From Rufibacter roseolus (GTDB lineage: Bacteria; Bacteroidota; Bacteroidia; Cytophagales; Hymenobacteraceae), in NCBI RefSeq assembly GCF_017916365.1, contig NZ_JAFMSU010000001.1:682001-746000 (forward strand): a stretch of DNA of 64,000 nt, read 5' to 3'. Below the pieces are notes generated by a model. It saw nothing but the letters and a program-made list of their open reading frames with translations. It was not told the origin of the DNA and searched no databases. A program made the position numbers and the translations under genes. Of the stretch, positions 24,375-32,847 are shown piece after piece. Every line of letters starts with the position of its first letter. Within the stretch, counting starts at the first letter, position 1.

Positions 24375-25550
24375 CTAATTCGGAAAGATCAAACCAACTA
24401 CCAAACCGGTCAAAATAAGGACAGGGGCTGGAATTCTGGTCCATTGCAGCAGCGCGAAGGTGAGTAGGACTAGCCCGAAGTTATAAGGAGTGTTCTCGAT
24501 GGGATGGTAGAGCATAATGGCGGCCGCGCACACCATGCCACAGCCTACGGCGTTGATGCCCTCTAGCGAGGCCTGGATCACCCGGTACTTGCGGAGTTCC
24601 TCCCAAAAGCGAATCACGAAGAAGATCAGGAAGGTGCCTGGTAGGAAAATAGCGATGGTACACACCACACCACCCAGAATCTGCCCGCCCCAGCCGTATG
24701 GCCGCATGGCTAGGGTGCCGATGTAGGAACAGAAAGAGAAAACCGGGCCCGGCAAGGCCTGCACAAGCGCAAATCCAGACAAAAACTCTTTGGAGTTGAG
24801 ATAACCCTTGAACTCCACAAACTCGGTGTACATCACGGGGATCAGCACCTGGCCACCGCCAAAGATAAGGCTGCCGTTCCGGTAGAAATTCTCAAACAGC
24901 AAGACCGCCCGCAGTTGCGTGAACCGGCCAAGCAAAGCCGCCGCAATCAAGACCCCCAAAAACAGGAGGAAATTGGCCCATTCTATCTTCATTGGCTGCT
25001 TCTTCAGCACCGGCTGCTTCTGGAACCTGAGTGCCGTCAGACTACCGCCTATCAGCAGCAGCACCGGAAATACCCAAGGGGACCTAAAGAAGAAGGCCAG
25101 AATGGCGGAAAACACCATAATCACAATCCCGCCTTTGGTGTAGACCACTTTAGAGCTGATCCGCCAGGCGGCAAAAGCTACGAAACCCACGGCCATGGGC
25201 TGGATGAACCGGGTGAAACCCAGGGGGGCGCCTTTGCCTTCCAGAAAAGAGATGATAAGGGCCGCGGCAATCATGATGATGGCAGCGGGCGCAATCCAGA
25301 CCAAGAGCGTGAGGTAAGCAAGGTTAGGACCTCCCACTTTGAATCCGATGGCCGTGATGGTCTGGGTGGAGGAGGGGCCGGGCAGAATCTGGCACAGCGC
25401 GTTGAGCTCCAGCAGCTCTTTCTCGGTGATGTAGCGCCGTTTCTCCACCAGCAGGCGCAGCATCATGGCAATATGCGCCTGAGGTCCGCCAAACGCCGTG
25501 AGCGAGAGCGAAGCCACATCCTTCAGGAAAATATAATTACGAGGGCGCAA
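24375..25550 (-). CDS. chrA: Chromate transporter family protein (two CHR domains)
   Basis: 391 residues, about 10-12 helices. The two tandem CHR modules are evident: first FGGPQAHIAMM...LCQILPGPSSTQTITAIGFKVGG, second IFGGGQVLIPVMYTEFVEFKGYLNSKEFLSGFALVQALPGPVFSFCSYIG. LPGP repeats are diagnostic. Classical members export chromate with protons; many chromosomal ones have no tested substrate, so the function as a chromate pump is by family only. Start is a TTG (product LRPRNYIFLKDV); no ATG fits better without losing the first helix. Stands alone. Confidence 0.9.
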   Translation of the reverse strand: MRPRNYIFLKDVASLSLTAFGGPQAHIAMMLRLLVEKRRYITEKELLELNALCQILPGPSSTQTITAIGFKVGGPNLAYLTLLVWIAPAAIIMIAAALIISFLEGKGAPLGFTRFIQPMAVGFVAFAAWRISSKVVYTKGGIVIMVFSAILAFFFRSPWVFPVLLLIGGSLTALRFQKQPVLKKQPMKIEWANFLLFLGVLIAAALLGRFTQLRAVLLFENFYRNGSLIFGGGQVLIPVMYTEFVEFKGYLNSKEFLSGFALVQALPGPVFSFCSYIGTLAMRPYGWGGQILGGVVCTIAIFLPGTFLIFFVIRFWEELRKYRVIQASLEGINAVGCGMVCAAAIMLYHPIENTPYNFGLVLLTFALLQWTRIPAPVLILTGLVVGLIFPN

Positions 25551-25569
25551 TAGAACTTAGTGTTGAAAG

Positions 25570-25609
25570 CGTTTTTAGGCCTGTTTTATAAAAATAGACT
25601 TAAAAAACG
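25570..25609. repeat. IPE palindrome abutting a terminator
   Basis: CGTTTTTAGGCCTGTTTTA then AAAATAGACTTAAAAAACG; joined at its right end to the terminator of the oxygenase gene, on the side away from that gene. Confidence 0.75.
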
Positions 25610-25634
25610 AAAGGAGCCCCTAAAGGCTCCTTTC
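25609..25634 (-). terminator. Terminator after the 2OG-Fe(II) oxygenase gene
   Basis: GAAAGGAGCC / GGCTCCTTTC with a CCTAAA loop. Seen from the minus strand it is followed by a T-run contributed by the adjacent IPE. Confidence 0.8.
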
Positions 25635-25651
25635 AAAGTCAAAAGAAGAGC

Positions 25652-26623
25652 TTATTTCTTCAGACCCAGCTCCACCAGGCGCTCGTTGAGGAATTCGCCG
25701 GCGGTGATGTCTGGGAATTGTTTCGGGTTCTGCTCGTCAATGCAGCCTTCCAGGCAGGTCAGGTCCATCTCTGAGCGTGGGTGCATGAAAAACGGAATAG
25801 AGAAGCGGGAAGTGTGCATCAGCTCGCGCGGCGGGTTCACTACGCGGTGGATGGTGGACTTCAGCTTGTTGTTGGTGTGGCGCGAGAGCATGTCGCCCAC
25901 GTTCACAATGATCTGCTCAGGCAAGGCCGTGATCGGGATCCATTTCCCGTCGCGGCGAAGCACTTGCAAGCCATCAGCGGAGGCGCCCATCAATAGGGTG
26001 ATCAGGTTGATGTCCCCGTGCTCGGCGGCACGAACGGCATCGGCTGGTACGGCATCCGGGTTCTCGATAGGGAAGTAGTGGATGGCGCGCAGGATGCTGT
26101 TACCGTTGTGCACTTTGGCATCGAAGTAATCCTCGGAAAGACCTAGATACAAGGCCAAGGCGCGCAGAACCTGCTTGCCAGCGGCTTCTAGACGGCTGTA
26201 CGCCTCCAGGGCCACTTCCCGGAACTCGGTCACCTCTTCGGGCCACACGTTGTCTGGGTATTCTTCTTTGATAGGATCGTTGTCGGTTACTTCCTGGCCC
26301 ACATGGTAGAACTCCTTCAGGTCGCCGGTGTTGCGGCCCTTGGCGTGCTCTTTCCCTTTACCCACGTAGCCGCGCTGACCCGCCAGACCCGGAATCTCGT
26401 ATTTCTGTTTCACGTCATCTGGGAGGGCGAAGAATTTCTTGATAGCCGCATACAGGCGGTCGGTCAACTCATCGCTCAGGCCGTGGTTTTTCAAGGCGGC
26501 AAAGCCGATATTCTGGTGCGCATCACCCATTCCTTTCACGAAGGCCGCTTTGCGGGCCGGGTCGCCGGAGGTGAAATCGGCGAGGTCCAGCGATGGGATT
26601 TCCTCTAATAATTTATCGTTCAT
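25652..26623 (-). CDS. Isopenicillin N synthase-like 2-oxoglutarate/Fe(II) oxygenase
   Basis: 323 residues. The double-stranded beta-helix core has the iron triad HGDINLITLL (His-x-Asp) and STIHRVVNP (distal His), and RFSIPFF supplies the Arg-x-Ser co-substrate clamp. The N-terminal DIOX_N region (PSLDLADFTSGDP...GFAALKNHGL) is complete. The family is broad (amino-acid, hormone and natural-product oxidation); nothing next door hints at the substrate, and there is no NRPS or other natural-product gene, so an antibiotic role should not be assumed. Divergent from the lipoprotein gene at 26727. Confidence 0.88.
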   Translation of the reverse strand: MNDKLLEEIPSLDLADFTSGDPARKAAFVKGMGDAHQNIGFAALKNHGLSDELTDRLYAAIKKFFALPDDVKQKYEIPGLAGQRGYVGKGKEHAKGRNTGDLKEFYHVGQEVTDNDPIKEEYPDNVWPEEVTEFREVALEAYSRLEAAGKQVLRALALYLGLSEDYFDAKVHNGNSILRAIHYFPIENPDAVPADAVRAAEHGDINLITLLMGASADGLQVLRRDGKWIPITALPEQIIVNVGDMLSRHTNNKLKSTIHRVVNPPRELMHTSRFSIPFFMHPRSEMDLTCLEGCIDEQNPKQFPDITAGEFLNERLVELGLKK

Positions 26624-26684
26624 AAACCTGTCTTGACGTGTTTTGAAAAACTCATTTTAAATGCGGCACAAGTTACGAAATTTC

Positions 26685-26692
26685 TATCTTTG
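26685..26692 (+). promoter_or_regulatory. Predicted -7 box of the His-rich lipoprotein gene (TATCTTTG)
   Basis: TATCTTTG 35 bases before the ATG, an exact match to TAnnTTTG. Confidence 0.5.
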
Positions 26693-26726
26693 AAACATTC
26701 TGCGTATTTATACGAAAACCTAAACT

Positions 26727-27602
26727 ATGAAAAAGAAACATTTGTCTTTTGTCGCGATAGCGGCCATGCTGCTGGCTTCTGCCTGTGATGGAAAACGTGC
26801 CTCTGATACTGAGGCAACTGTAACAGATACCACAGCTGTTGCTGACCATTCTGGCATGGCACATGACACCGCCGGGGTGCAGCACCAGGGCGCCATGGGC
26901 ACGCCTATGGAAAAAGGAGGCCTGAAAGTATACTCCTACAGTAACTCCGTGGATTTCCCGAATGCCGACCTGGAACTGAACCAGCCCGAAAAGAACGGTA
27001 AAGTAACCGGTGACTCGGTGCAGTTCAACTACGAGGTGAAGAACTTCCAATTGAGCCAGCAAACCTCAGACGCGGGCACCCACGAGCACGCCAACTCCAA
27101 AGAAGGCCAGCACATCCACAACATTGTGGACAACGAGCCTTACACCGCGCACTACAAACCCACGTTCAAGAAAGCGATTAAGCCGGGTCAGCACGTGGTG
27201 TTGTCGTTCCTGTCACGCTCTTACCACGAGAGCATTAAGCATGACGAGGCCTATGACCTGCGCGTGATCAACGTAGGCAATGCCCCGGCCAGCGCAGCCA
27301 AGTTTGATGAGAAAGGCCAGCACCTGTTCTACAGCCGCCCCAAAGGCGAGTACAAAGGCGCTGATACCCGCAAAGTAATGCTTGATTTCTACCTGGTGAA
27401 CACAGAACTGGCCAAAGACGGCAACAAGGTGCGCGCCACCATCAACGGCAATGAGTTCATCCTGGACCAGTGGCTGCCGTACCTGGTAGAAGGCCTGCCT
27501 ATGGGCGAGAACACCTTCAAACTGGAACTGATCGATAACGCGGGTAAGGTGATCCCTGGCCCGTTCAACACGGTTGAACGCAAAATCACGCTGGCGCAGT
27601 AA
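26727..27602 (+). CDS. His-rich periplasmic lipoprotein of unknown function
   Basis: 291 residues. Lipobox LLASAC gives acylation at about Cys20. The mature protein starts with an Asp/Thr-rich linker, then a His/Met cluster (DHSGMAHDTAGVQHQGAMGTPM) and later HEHANSKEGQHIHNIVDNEPY, both able to bind metal such as copper. The remaining sequence is beta-rich with Gly/Pro turns: KVYSYSNSVDFPNADLELNQPEKNGKV and the C-terminal LPMGENTFKLELIDNAGKVIPGPFNTVERKI, Ig-like in style. Relatives occur as hypothetical proteins in Hymenobacteraceae. A metal-related role is only a guess from composition. Confidence 0.75.
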   Translation: MKKKHLSFVAIAAMLLASACDGKRASDTEATVTDTTAVADHSGMAHDTAGVQHQGAMGTPMEKGGLKVYSYSNSVDFPNADLELNQPEKNGKVTGDSVQFNYEVKNFQLSQQTSDAGTHEHANSKEGQHIHNIVDNEPYTAHYKPTFKKAIKPGQHVVLSFLSRSYHESIKHDEAYDLRVINVGNAPASAAKFDEKGQHLFYSRPKGEYKGADTRKVMLDFYLVNTELAKDGNKVRATINGNEFILDQWLPYLVEGLPMGENTFKLELIDNAGKVIPGPFNTVERKITLAQ

Positions 27603-27625
27603 TCTGTTTCCGGCCCGTTTTCAGC

Positions 27626-27656
27626 AAAGCCGCTCCCAATAAGGAGCGGCTTTTTT
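27626..27656 (+). terminator. Terminator after the His-rich lipoprotein gene
   Basis: AAAGCCGCTCC / GGAGCGGCTTT around CAATAA, followed by six T. A fragment resembling an IPE left arm (CCGTTTTCAGC) precedes it. Confidence 0.85.
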
Positions 27657-27730
27657 GTTGTAAAATCGTAAATGTGGGTGTCAAACGTATAGAAAAGGCA
27701 TGCCTTGTCTCTTTAATTTCTTCTCTCCTT

Positions 27731-27819
27731 TGTCCTCCTAAAAGGATCTTGTAGTCGAACTAGGAAAGCGTTGGAGAAGCGCTATGCCCGTTTGCCCACA
27801 AGATCTTTCCAGGATGACA
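27731..27819. repeat. 90-bp inverted-end repeat, copy A
   Basis: Ends TGTCCTCCTAAAAGGATCTT and AAGATCTTTCCAGGATGACA form inverted termini; interior contains GTCGAAC and TTGCCCACAAG. Most divergent of three copies in the window (others at 35.7 and 48.0 kb). Confidence 0.75.
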
Positions 27820-27878
27820 GAAGAGAGGGTACTTTCAGGAGAGTGAGGGAATGACTCTCGGTCTGAGGGGCCAAATAT

Positions 27879-27913
27879 GTTTTGGACCTGTTTTTAAGAA
27901 ATCGGCCTAAAAC
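27879..27913. repeat. IPE palindrome
   Basis: GTTTTGGACCTGTTTTTAA / GAAATCGGCCTAAAAC; near-consensus arms. Confidence 0.7.
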
Positions 27914-28017
27914 AATTTGCTGCTGCAGATAGGGGAAAAGCCTGTGATATTTGTCTTGAAAGAGTTGTAATAAATAATTGGTGAATGCTACAAATAAGGT
28001 AAGTCACTTTCACAGAG

Positions 28018-28059
28018 GCTGTTTTGGGCAGGTTTAGAGAAAATCGTGCCCAAAACAGC
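28018..28059. repeat. IPE palindrome, extended stem
   Basis: GCTGTTTTGGGCAGGTTT / AAATCGTGCCCAAAACAGC with an AGAGA loop region; outer stem of 11 pairs. Confidence 0.7.
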
Positions 28060-28160
28060 AAATTTTTTTGTGCAGGCAACCACCGCCGGAAAACCTGCAT
28101 CTTTAGGGTGACGCTTTTCGGCAGAGAGCATTTGTTTAGGGCATTTCACCAGCGTTGACC

Positions 28161-28880
28161 ATGATACAGCTCCAGAACATCCATAAATACTACGCCATGG
28201 CGCAGAACAAGCTCCATGTGCTGAAAGGAATTGATCTGCACGTGCGGGAAGGGGAACTGGTCTCCATCATGGGTTCCTCAGGGTCTGGCAAATCCACGCT
28301 GCTCAACATCTTGGGTATTCTGGATGACTTTGACTCCGGCGACTACACCCTGGCGGGCACGCCCATCAAGAATCTCTCCCAAGCCAAAGCCGCCTACTAT
28401 AGAAACAAGTTCCTGGGTTTCGTTTTTCAGAGCTTCAACCTACTTTCCTTTAAAAACGCCATGGAGAACGTGGCCTTGCCGCTCTATTACCAGAAAGTGG
28501 GCAGGAAGGAACGCAACAAACTGGCGCTGGAGTACCTGGACCGCGTGGGTCTGAAAGAGTGGGCCGAGCACTCGCCCAACGAGATGTCTGGGGGGCAGCG
28601 GCAGCGCGTGGCCATCGCCAGGGCCCTCATCAGCAAGCCCAAATTGATCCTCGCCGATGAGCCTACCGGCGCCCTGGACACCAACACTTCCTACGAGGTG
28701 ATGGAGATTTTCAAGGAAGTGCACAAGCAAGGCATCACGGTGGTGATTGTGACCCACGAGAACGACATCGCAGACCAGACCGAACGGGTGATTCGCTTGA
28801 AAGACGGCCTCATCCTGGATGATGGTCTGGGGAATAAAACCGAGGAATTCCTGACGCCCGTTGCCTATACCCAAGCTTAA
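28161..28880 (+). CDS. ABC transporter ATP-binding protein (MacB/LolD family)
   Basis: 239 residues from the ATG at 28161 (a TTG two codons earlier is also open). Walker [11 protein letters not shown]-loop FVFQSFNLL, signature [14 protein letters not shown], Walker [13 protein letters not shown] and the H-loop IVTHEND are all intact. It is the MacB/LolD type that powers mechanotransmission exporters, not substrate import. First gene of a five-gene set with two FtsX-type permeases, an adaptor and a small secreted protein; the first permease begins 11 bases later. An outer-membrane TolC partner is not encoded here. Confidence 0.93.
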   Translation: MIQLQNIHKYYAMAQNKLHVLKGIDLHVREGELVSIMGSSGSGKSTLLNILGILDDFDSGDYTLAGTPIKNLSQAKAAYYRNKFLGFVFQSFNLLSFKNAMENVALPLYYQKVGRKERNKLALEYLDRVGLKEWAEHSPNEMSGGQRQRVAIARALISKPKLILADEPTGALDTNTSYEVMEIFKEVHKQGITVVIVTHENDIADQTERVIRLKDGLILDDGLGNKTEEFLTPVAYTQA

Positions 28881-28891
28881 CATCGCCGCGC

Positions 28892-30136
28892 ATGTTTGAC
28901 GTTGACAAATGGCAGGAGATTCTGGGTACCATCCGGAAAAACAAGCTCCGTACCTTTCTCACGGCCTTTGGCGTGTTCTGGGGCATTTTCATGCTGGTCA
29001 TGCTGCTGGGCTTTGGACAGGGACTGCAGAACGGCGTGTTTAACCGCTTCGGGGATGGAGCCAAGAATGGGATATTCTTCTCCGGAGGCAAATCTTCTAT
29101 GCCTTATGCTGGTCTGGGGCCGGGCCGCGAGATCAAACTCACGAACGAGGACCTGGCCACCATTGAGCGCGAAGTGCCGCAGGTGCAGATCATCTCGCCG
29201 CGCAACCGCCTGTGGGGCGAGTACACCATCAACTACAAAACCGAGAACGGCTCTTACCAGGTCTTCGGGTCTACGCCTGAGTTTCTGGAGGTCAACGGCG
29301 AGCGCCTGAAAGTGGGCCGCCTGCTCAACGAAAACGACATCAAAGAAAAACGGAAGGTCATTGTGCTGGGCGAGAAAGTGCGCGAGGTGCTGTTCAAAGA
29401 CAAGACCGGCCTGGAAGAGTACGTGAACATCCAGGGCATCCACTTTAAGGTGGTGGGCATCTTCACGGTGCGTGGCAACAACGGCGGTCGCCGGGAGGAA
29501 CGGGCTTATATCCCTTTCTCCACCCTGCAGACTACCTACAATCAGCCCAACCAGGTACAGTTGGTGGCCATGGTGGCACAGCCCGGCGTGAAGGCGGTGG
29601 TGATTGAAGAAAAGGTGAAAGCGCTATTGGCCCAGCGGCATAAATTCTCTCAGGAAGATGTCCAGGCCTTGGATATCAATAACGGCGAGAAGGAGTACGA
29701 GCAGGTTATGGGCCTGTTCAACGGCATCAACATGTTTGTGTGGGTGGTGGGCATCGGCACGCTCATCGCGGGCATTGTGGGCGTGAGTAACATCATGCTC
29801 ATCATTGTGAAGGAACGCACCCGCGAGATCGGCGTGCGGAAAGCCTTAGGAGCCACGCCGGTGTCCATCGTGAGCATGATTTTGCAGGAATCGGTGGTGA
29901 TTACGGCTTTCTCGGGCTATTTGGGTTTGCTGGCCGGCGTAGGTCTGCTGGACCTGATGCGCTATGCTCTGGAGAAATCCGGCGCTGATTTGCCGTTCTT
30001 CGCCAACCCCGGCGTGAACCTGGGGGTAGCGGTTTCCGCCACGGTGCTGCTGGTGCTGGCCGGGGCCATAGCCGGTCTCATGCCCGCCCTGAAAGCTGCC
30101 AGCATCAAACCCATTGAAGCGCTCAGAGCAGAGTAG
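28892..30136 (+). CDS. MacB-like ABC transporter permease, first paralogue
   Basis: 414 residues. Standard type VII topology: one helix near the N-terminus (about 20-42), a periplasmic MacB_PCD domain of about 230 residues, then an FtsX domain with three C-terminal helices (NGINMFVWVVGIGTLIAGIVGVSNIMLIIVKERTREIGVRKALGATP). The ATPase that is fused in E. coli MacB is separate here. It differs clearly from the second permease (for example FSGGKSSMPYAGLGPGREI in the PCD), so a heterodimeric transporter is likely. Role: extrusion of a peptide, lipid or drug; not determinable from sequence. Confidence 0.9.
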   Translation: MFDVDKWQEILGTIRKNKLRTFLTAFGVFWGIFMLVMLLGFGQGLQNGVFNRFGDGAKNGIFFSGGKSSMPYAGLGPGREIKLTNEDLATIEREVPQVQIISPRNRLWGEYTINYKTENGSYQVFGSTPEFLEVNGERLKVGRLLNENDIKEKRKVIVLGEKVREVLFKDKTGLEEYVNIQGIHFKVVGIFTVRGNNGGRREERAYIPFSTLQTTYNQPNQVQLVAMVAQPGVKAVVIEEKVKALLAQRHKFSQEDVQALDINNGEKEYEQVMGLFNGINMFVWVVGIGTLIAGIVGVSNIMLIIVKERTREIGVRKALGATPVSIVSMILQESVVITAFSGYLGLLAGVGLLDLMRYALEKSGADLPFFANPGVNLGVAVSATVLLVLAGAIAGLMPALKAASIKPIEALRAE

Positions 30137-30210
30137 TTTAAAATTAAGAATTAAGAATTAGGAATTGGTGCAGACAGGTGTCCCACACCTTCTTCACAAG
30201 GAACTCAGAA

Positions 30211-30250
30211 GCTGTTTGCGGACTGATTTCCGGAAAACAGGCTTAAAACG
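30211..30250. repeat. IPE palindrome between the two permease genes
   Basis: GCTGTTTGCGGACTGATTTC / GGAAAACAGGCTTAAAAC. It sits inside what should be one transcription unit, showing that an IPE need not end transcription. Confidence 0.65.
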
Positions 30251-30295
30251 ATTATTGACTCAGGACAATAGACTCAGGACTCAGAACTCCCACTT

Positions 30296-31546
30296 ATGAT
30301 TGATGTAGACAAATGGGCTGAGATTTACGCCACTGTCAAGAAGCACAAGCTGCGGACGGCGTTGACGGCGTTTGGCGTTTTCTGGGGCATCTTTATGTTG
30401 GTGCTCTTGCTGGGCGCGGGCAAAGGGCTGGAGCACGGCATCACCAATGACTTCAACATCGCCAAGAACGCCGTATTCGTCTGGACCCAGCGCACCAGCG
30501 TGCCGTACATGGGCCTCAAAGCCGGCAGGTTTGTGCACCTGACCAATGATGACGTGAAAGCCATTCAGGAGCAGCTGCCTGAGGTGGGCATCCTGTCACC
30601 CAGCAACGGATTGGATGGCACGTTCACCGTTAGCTACGCCAATAAAAACTCGTCCTTCAACGTGAGCGGCGATTACCCCGAGATGCTGTACGTGGATCCG
30701 CTCACCATCTCTACCGGGCGTTTCATCAACCGCATTGACATTGAGGAGAAACGCAAAGTGGCCGTGATTGGGCCGCGCGTGCAGGAGGTGCTGTTTAAGG
30801 AGGGTGTAGACCCTATTGGCAAATACATCAACATCAAGGGCAGTTACTTCCAGGTGGTAGGCAAGTTCACGCCGGTAGGCAAAGGCGAAGACATTGTGTA
30901 CGCCTCCCAGACCATTTACATCCCCAATACCACGCTGCAGCAAACCTTCAACCAGCCCAACCGCATCGGGCACTTCAAGATCATCCCCGCACCGGGCGTG
31001 CCCGCCGAGGTAGTGGAGGAGAAGGTGAAAACCCTCTTGGCGCAGCGCCACCAGGTAGCGCCTACAGATCTGAAAGCCTTCGGCTCGGCCAATGTGGAGA
31101 AGGAGTTCAAAGACGTGCAGGGGCTGTTCGCGGGTATCTCGGGCTTTAGCTGGATCGTGAGCATCGGGACCATCATTGCGGGCATCATCGGGGTGGGCAA
31201 CATCATGCTCATCGTGGTGAAGGAACGCACAAAGGAAATAGGTATCAGGAAGGCGCTGGGCGCCACGCCTTGGTCGGTGATCAGCTTGATTCTGCAGGAA
31301 TCGGTGGTGATTACCAGTATCGCGGGCATCTCTGGACTTATTGTGGGAACGGGGCTAGTGGCTTTGATTAGTTACCTCATGGAGCGCTTTGAGGTGGATG
31401 CCGGCTTCTTCGCCAGCCCTGAGGTTGATCCGCAGGTGGCTTTGATGGCCGTGGTGCTGCTGATTGTGATGGGCGCCATTGCCGGCCTCATTCCCGCCAC
31501 CAAAGCCGCCCGGGTGAACCCGGTAGAAGCCTTGAAGGATGAGTAA
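30296..31546 (+). CDS. MacB-like ABC transporter permease, second paralogue
   Basis: 416 residues with the same layout as the preceding permease: N-terminal helix with HKLRTALTAFGVFWGIFMLVLLLGAGKGLEHG, MacB_PCD domain, then the FtsX module GFSWIVSIGTIIAGIIGVGNIMLIVVKERTKEIGIRKALGATPWSVI. Both proteins share (F/L)xVDKWxEI at the start and IxPxxALKD/RxE at the end. Sequence identity between the two looks moderate (by eye), so this is an old duplication retained for a heterodimer. Confidence 0.9.
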   Translation: MIDVDKWAEIYATVKKHKLRTALTAFGVFWGIFMLVLLLGAGKGLEHGITNDFNIAKNAVFVWTQRTSVPYMGLKAGRFVHLTNDDVKAIQEQLPEVGILSPSNGLDGTFTVSYANKNSSFNVSGDYPEMLYVDPLTISTGRFINRIDIEEKRKVAVIGPRVQEVLFKEGVDPIGKYINIKGSYFQVVGKFTPVGKGEDIVYASQTIYIPNTTLQQTFNQPNRIGHFKIIPAPGVPAEVVEEKVKTLLAQRHQVAPTDLKAFGSANVEKEFKDVQGLFAGISGFSWIVSIGTIIAGIIGVGNIMLIVVKERTKEIGIRKALGATPWSVISLILQESVVITSIAGISGLIVGTGLVALISYLMERFEVDAGFFASPEVDPQVALMAVVLLIVMGAIAGLIPATKAARVNPVEALKDE

Positions 31547-31549
31547 GTT

Positions 31550-31590
31550 CTGTTTTGAGCCCGATTTATAGAAAACGACACCAAAACACC
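31550..31590. repeat. IPE palindrome between permease and adaptor genes
   Basis: CTGTTTTGAGCCCGATTTAT / GAAAACGACACCAAAACACC, imperfect. Again inside an apparent operon. Confidence 0.6.
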
Positions 31591-31661
31591 TCTGCGGCAC
31601 CACAAGGGCCGGGGATTTGAGATAGCACATCAGCACATTAACACATTAGCACATTAAACAA

Positions 31662-32777
31662 ATGAAAAAGGTATTTCTAGGGTTGTTCATCGTCTTGTTT
31701 CTGGCCGGCAGCGTCTGGATCGGGTACTACTTCTACAAGAAATCGAACGCTGATCCGGTGGTGTATAAGACCGAGAAGCCGTTCTACACCAATATTGTGA
31801 AGAAGACGGTAGCTACGGGCTCCATTGTGCCGAGGAAGGAAATCCAGATAAAGCCGCAGGTGAGCGGCATTGTGGAGGAACTGTACGTGGAGGCGGGGCA
31901 GACGGTAAGGGCCGGGCAGACCATCGCCAAGATCAGGATTGTGCCCAACATGGTGAGCGTGAACAACGCCGAGACCAGCGTGCAGACGGCCCGCATCGCG
32001 TTTGAGCAGGCCAGACGGGAGTTGGCGCGCCAGAAGATGCTTTATGACCAGAAAGTAATCGCGGAGCAGGAATACAACAAGTTTGTGCTGGACTACAAGC
32101 TGCGCCGGGAGGACCTGACTGCGGCCGAGAACAACCGCCAACTGGTAAAATCAGGTACTTCACGGCGTACCGGGGGCTCCAACATCATCATCTCCACCGT
32201 GGACGGTATGGTGCTGGACGTGCCCGTGAAAGTGGGCGCCTCGGTGATTGAGCGCAACAACTTCAACGAGGGCACCACCATCGCGGCCGTAGCCGATATG
32301 AAGAGCCTCATCTTTGAGGGCAAGATTGACGAGTCTGAGGTGGGCAAGCTGCGCGAGGGCATGGATCTGAACCTCACCATCGGGGCCATAGAGAACAAGG
32401 TGTTCAAGGCCAAGCTGGAGTACATCGCCCCCAAGGGCGTGCTGGAGGAAGGGGCCGTGAAGTTCCAGGTGAAGGCCCAGGTGATGCTGCAGCCCGGCGA
32501 TTTCCTGCGGGCCGGTTACAGCGCTAACGCTGACATCGTGCTGGACCAGAAACAGAACGTGCTGGCCATAAAGGAAGGTTTGCTGCAGTTCGGGAAGAAA
32601 GGCAAAGACAGCGTGTTTGTGGAGGTGGAAACCGGGCCTCAGCAGTTCAAGAAGAAACTGGTGAAAACCGGCCTGTCTGACGGCATCAACATACAGGTGG
32701 TAGACGGCCTCAAAGCCAGCGACAAAGTGAAAGTGGTGGAGGCGGCCTCGCCGGATGAGGAAAAGAAGGCCTCGTAG
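31662..32777 (+). CDS. Periplasmic adaptor subunit (MacA/HlyD family)
   Basis: 371 residues. N-terminal membrane anchor (about 4-24), then a lipoyl half (IVPRKEIQIKPQVSGIVEELYVEAGQTVRAGQTIAKI), a helical hairpin (about 95-150: NNAETSVQTARIAFEQARRELARQK), the returning lipoyl half (STVDGMVLDVPVKVGASVIERNNFNEGTTIAAVADM) and beta-barrel and membrane-proximal domains. The short helical hairpin and the order next to MacB-like permeases identify a MacA-type adaptor, which connects the inner-membrane pump to an outer-membrane channel. Confidence 0.9.
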   Translation: MKKVFLGLFIVLFLAGSVWIGYYFYKKSNADPVVYKTEKPFYTNIVKKTVATGSIVPRKEIQIKPQVSGIVEELYVEAGQTVRAGQTIAKIRIVPNMVSVNNAETSVQTARIAFEQARRELARQKMLYDQKVIAEQEYNKFVLDYKLRREDLTAAENNRQLVKSGTSRRTGGSNIIISTVDGMVLDVPVKVGASVIERNNFNEGTTIAAVADMKSLIFEGKIDESEVGKLREGMDLNLTIGAIENKVFKAKLEYIAPKGVLEEGAVKFQVKAQVMLQPGDFLRAGYSANADIVLDQKQNVLAIKEGLLQFGKKGKDSVFVEVETGPQQFKKKLVKTGLSDGINIQVVDGLKASDKVKVVEAASPDEEKKAS

Positions 32778-32847
32778 TGAATAAATGAAAGTAAGCGCAG
32801 CCGCAAGCAGGGTAGAAAACAGTGTATCAAACATCAAATTAAAACAG

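Larger units (their letters stand above)
27603..28160. other. Gap with terminator, 90-bp repeat and two IPE copies
   Basis: Downstream of the terminator it holds copy A of the 90-bp inverted-end repeat and two IPE palindromes, and no credible gene. Confidence 0.7.

Noticed and set aside
25652-26623. Beta-lactam biosynthesis gene (isopenicillin N synthase)
   Set aside because: Only the fold family is shared. No NRPS or other antibiotic genes are near, and the family is broad.
27894-28100. 68-codon open frame before the ABC ATPase gene
   Set aside because: Covers two IPE palindromes, on the opposite strand, with no protein-like composition.
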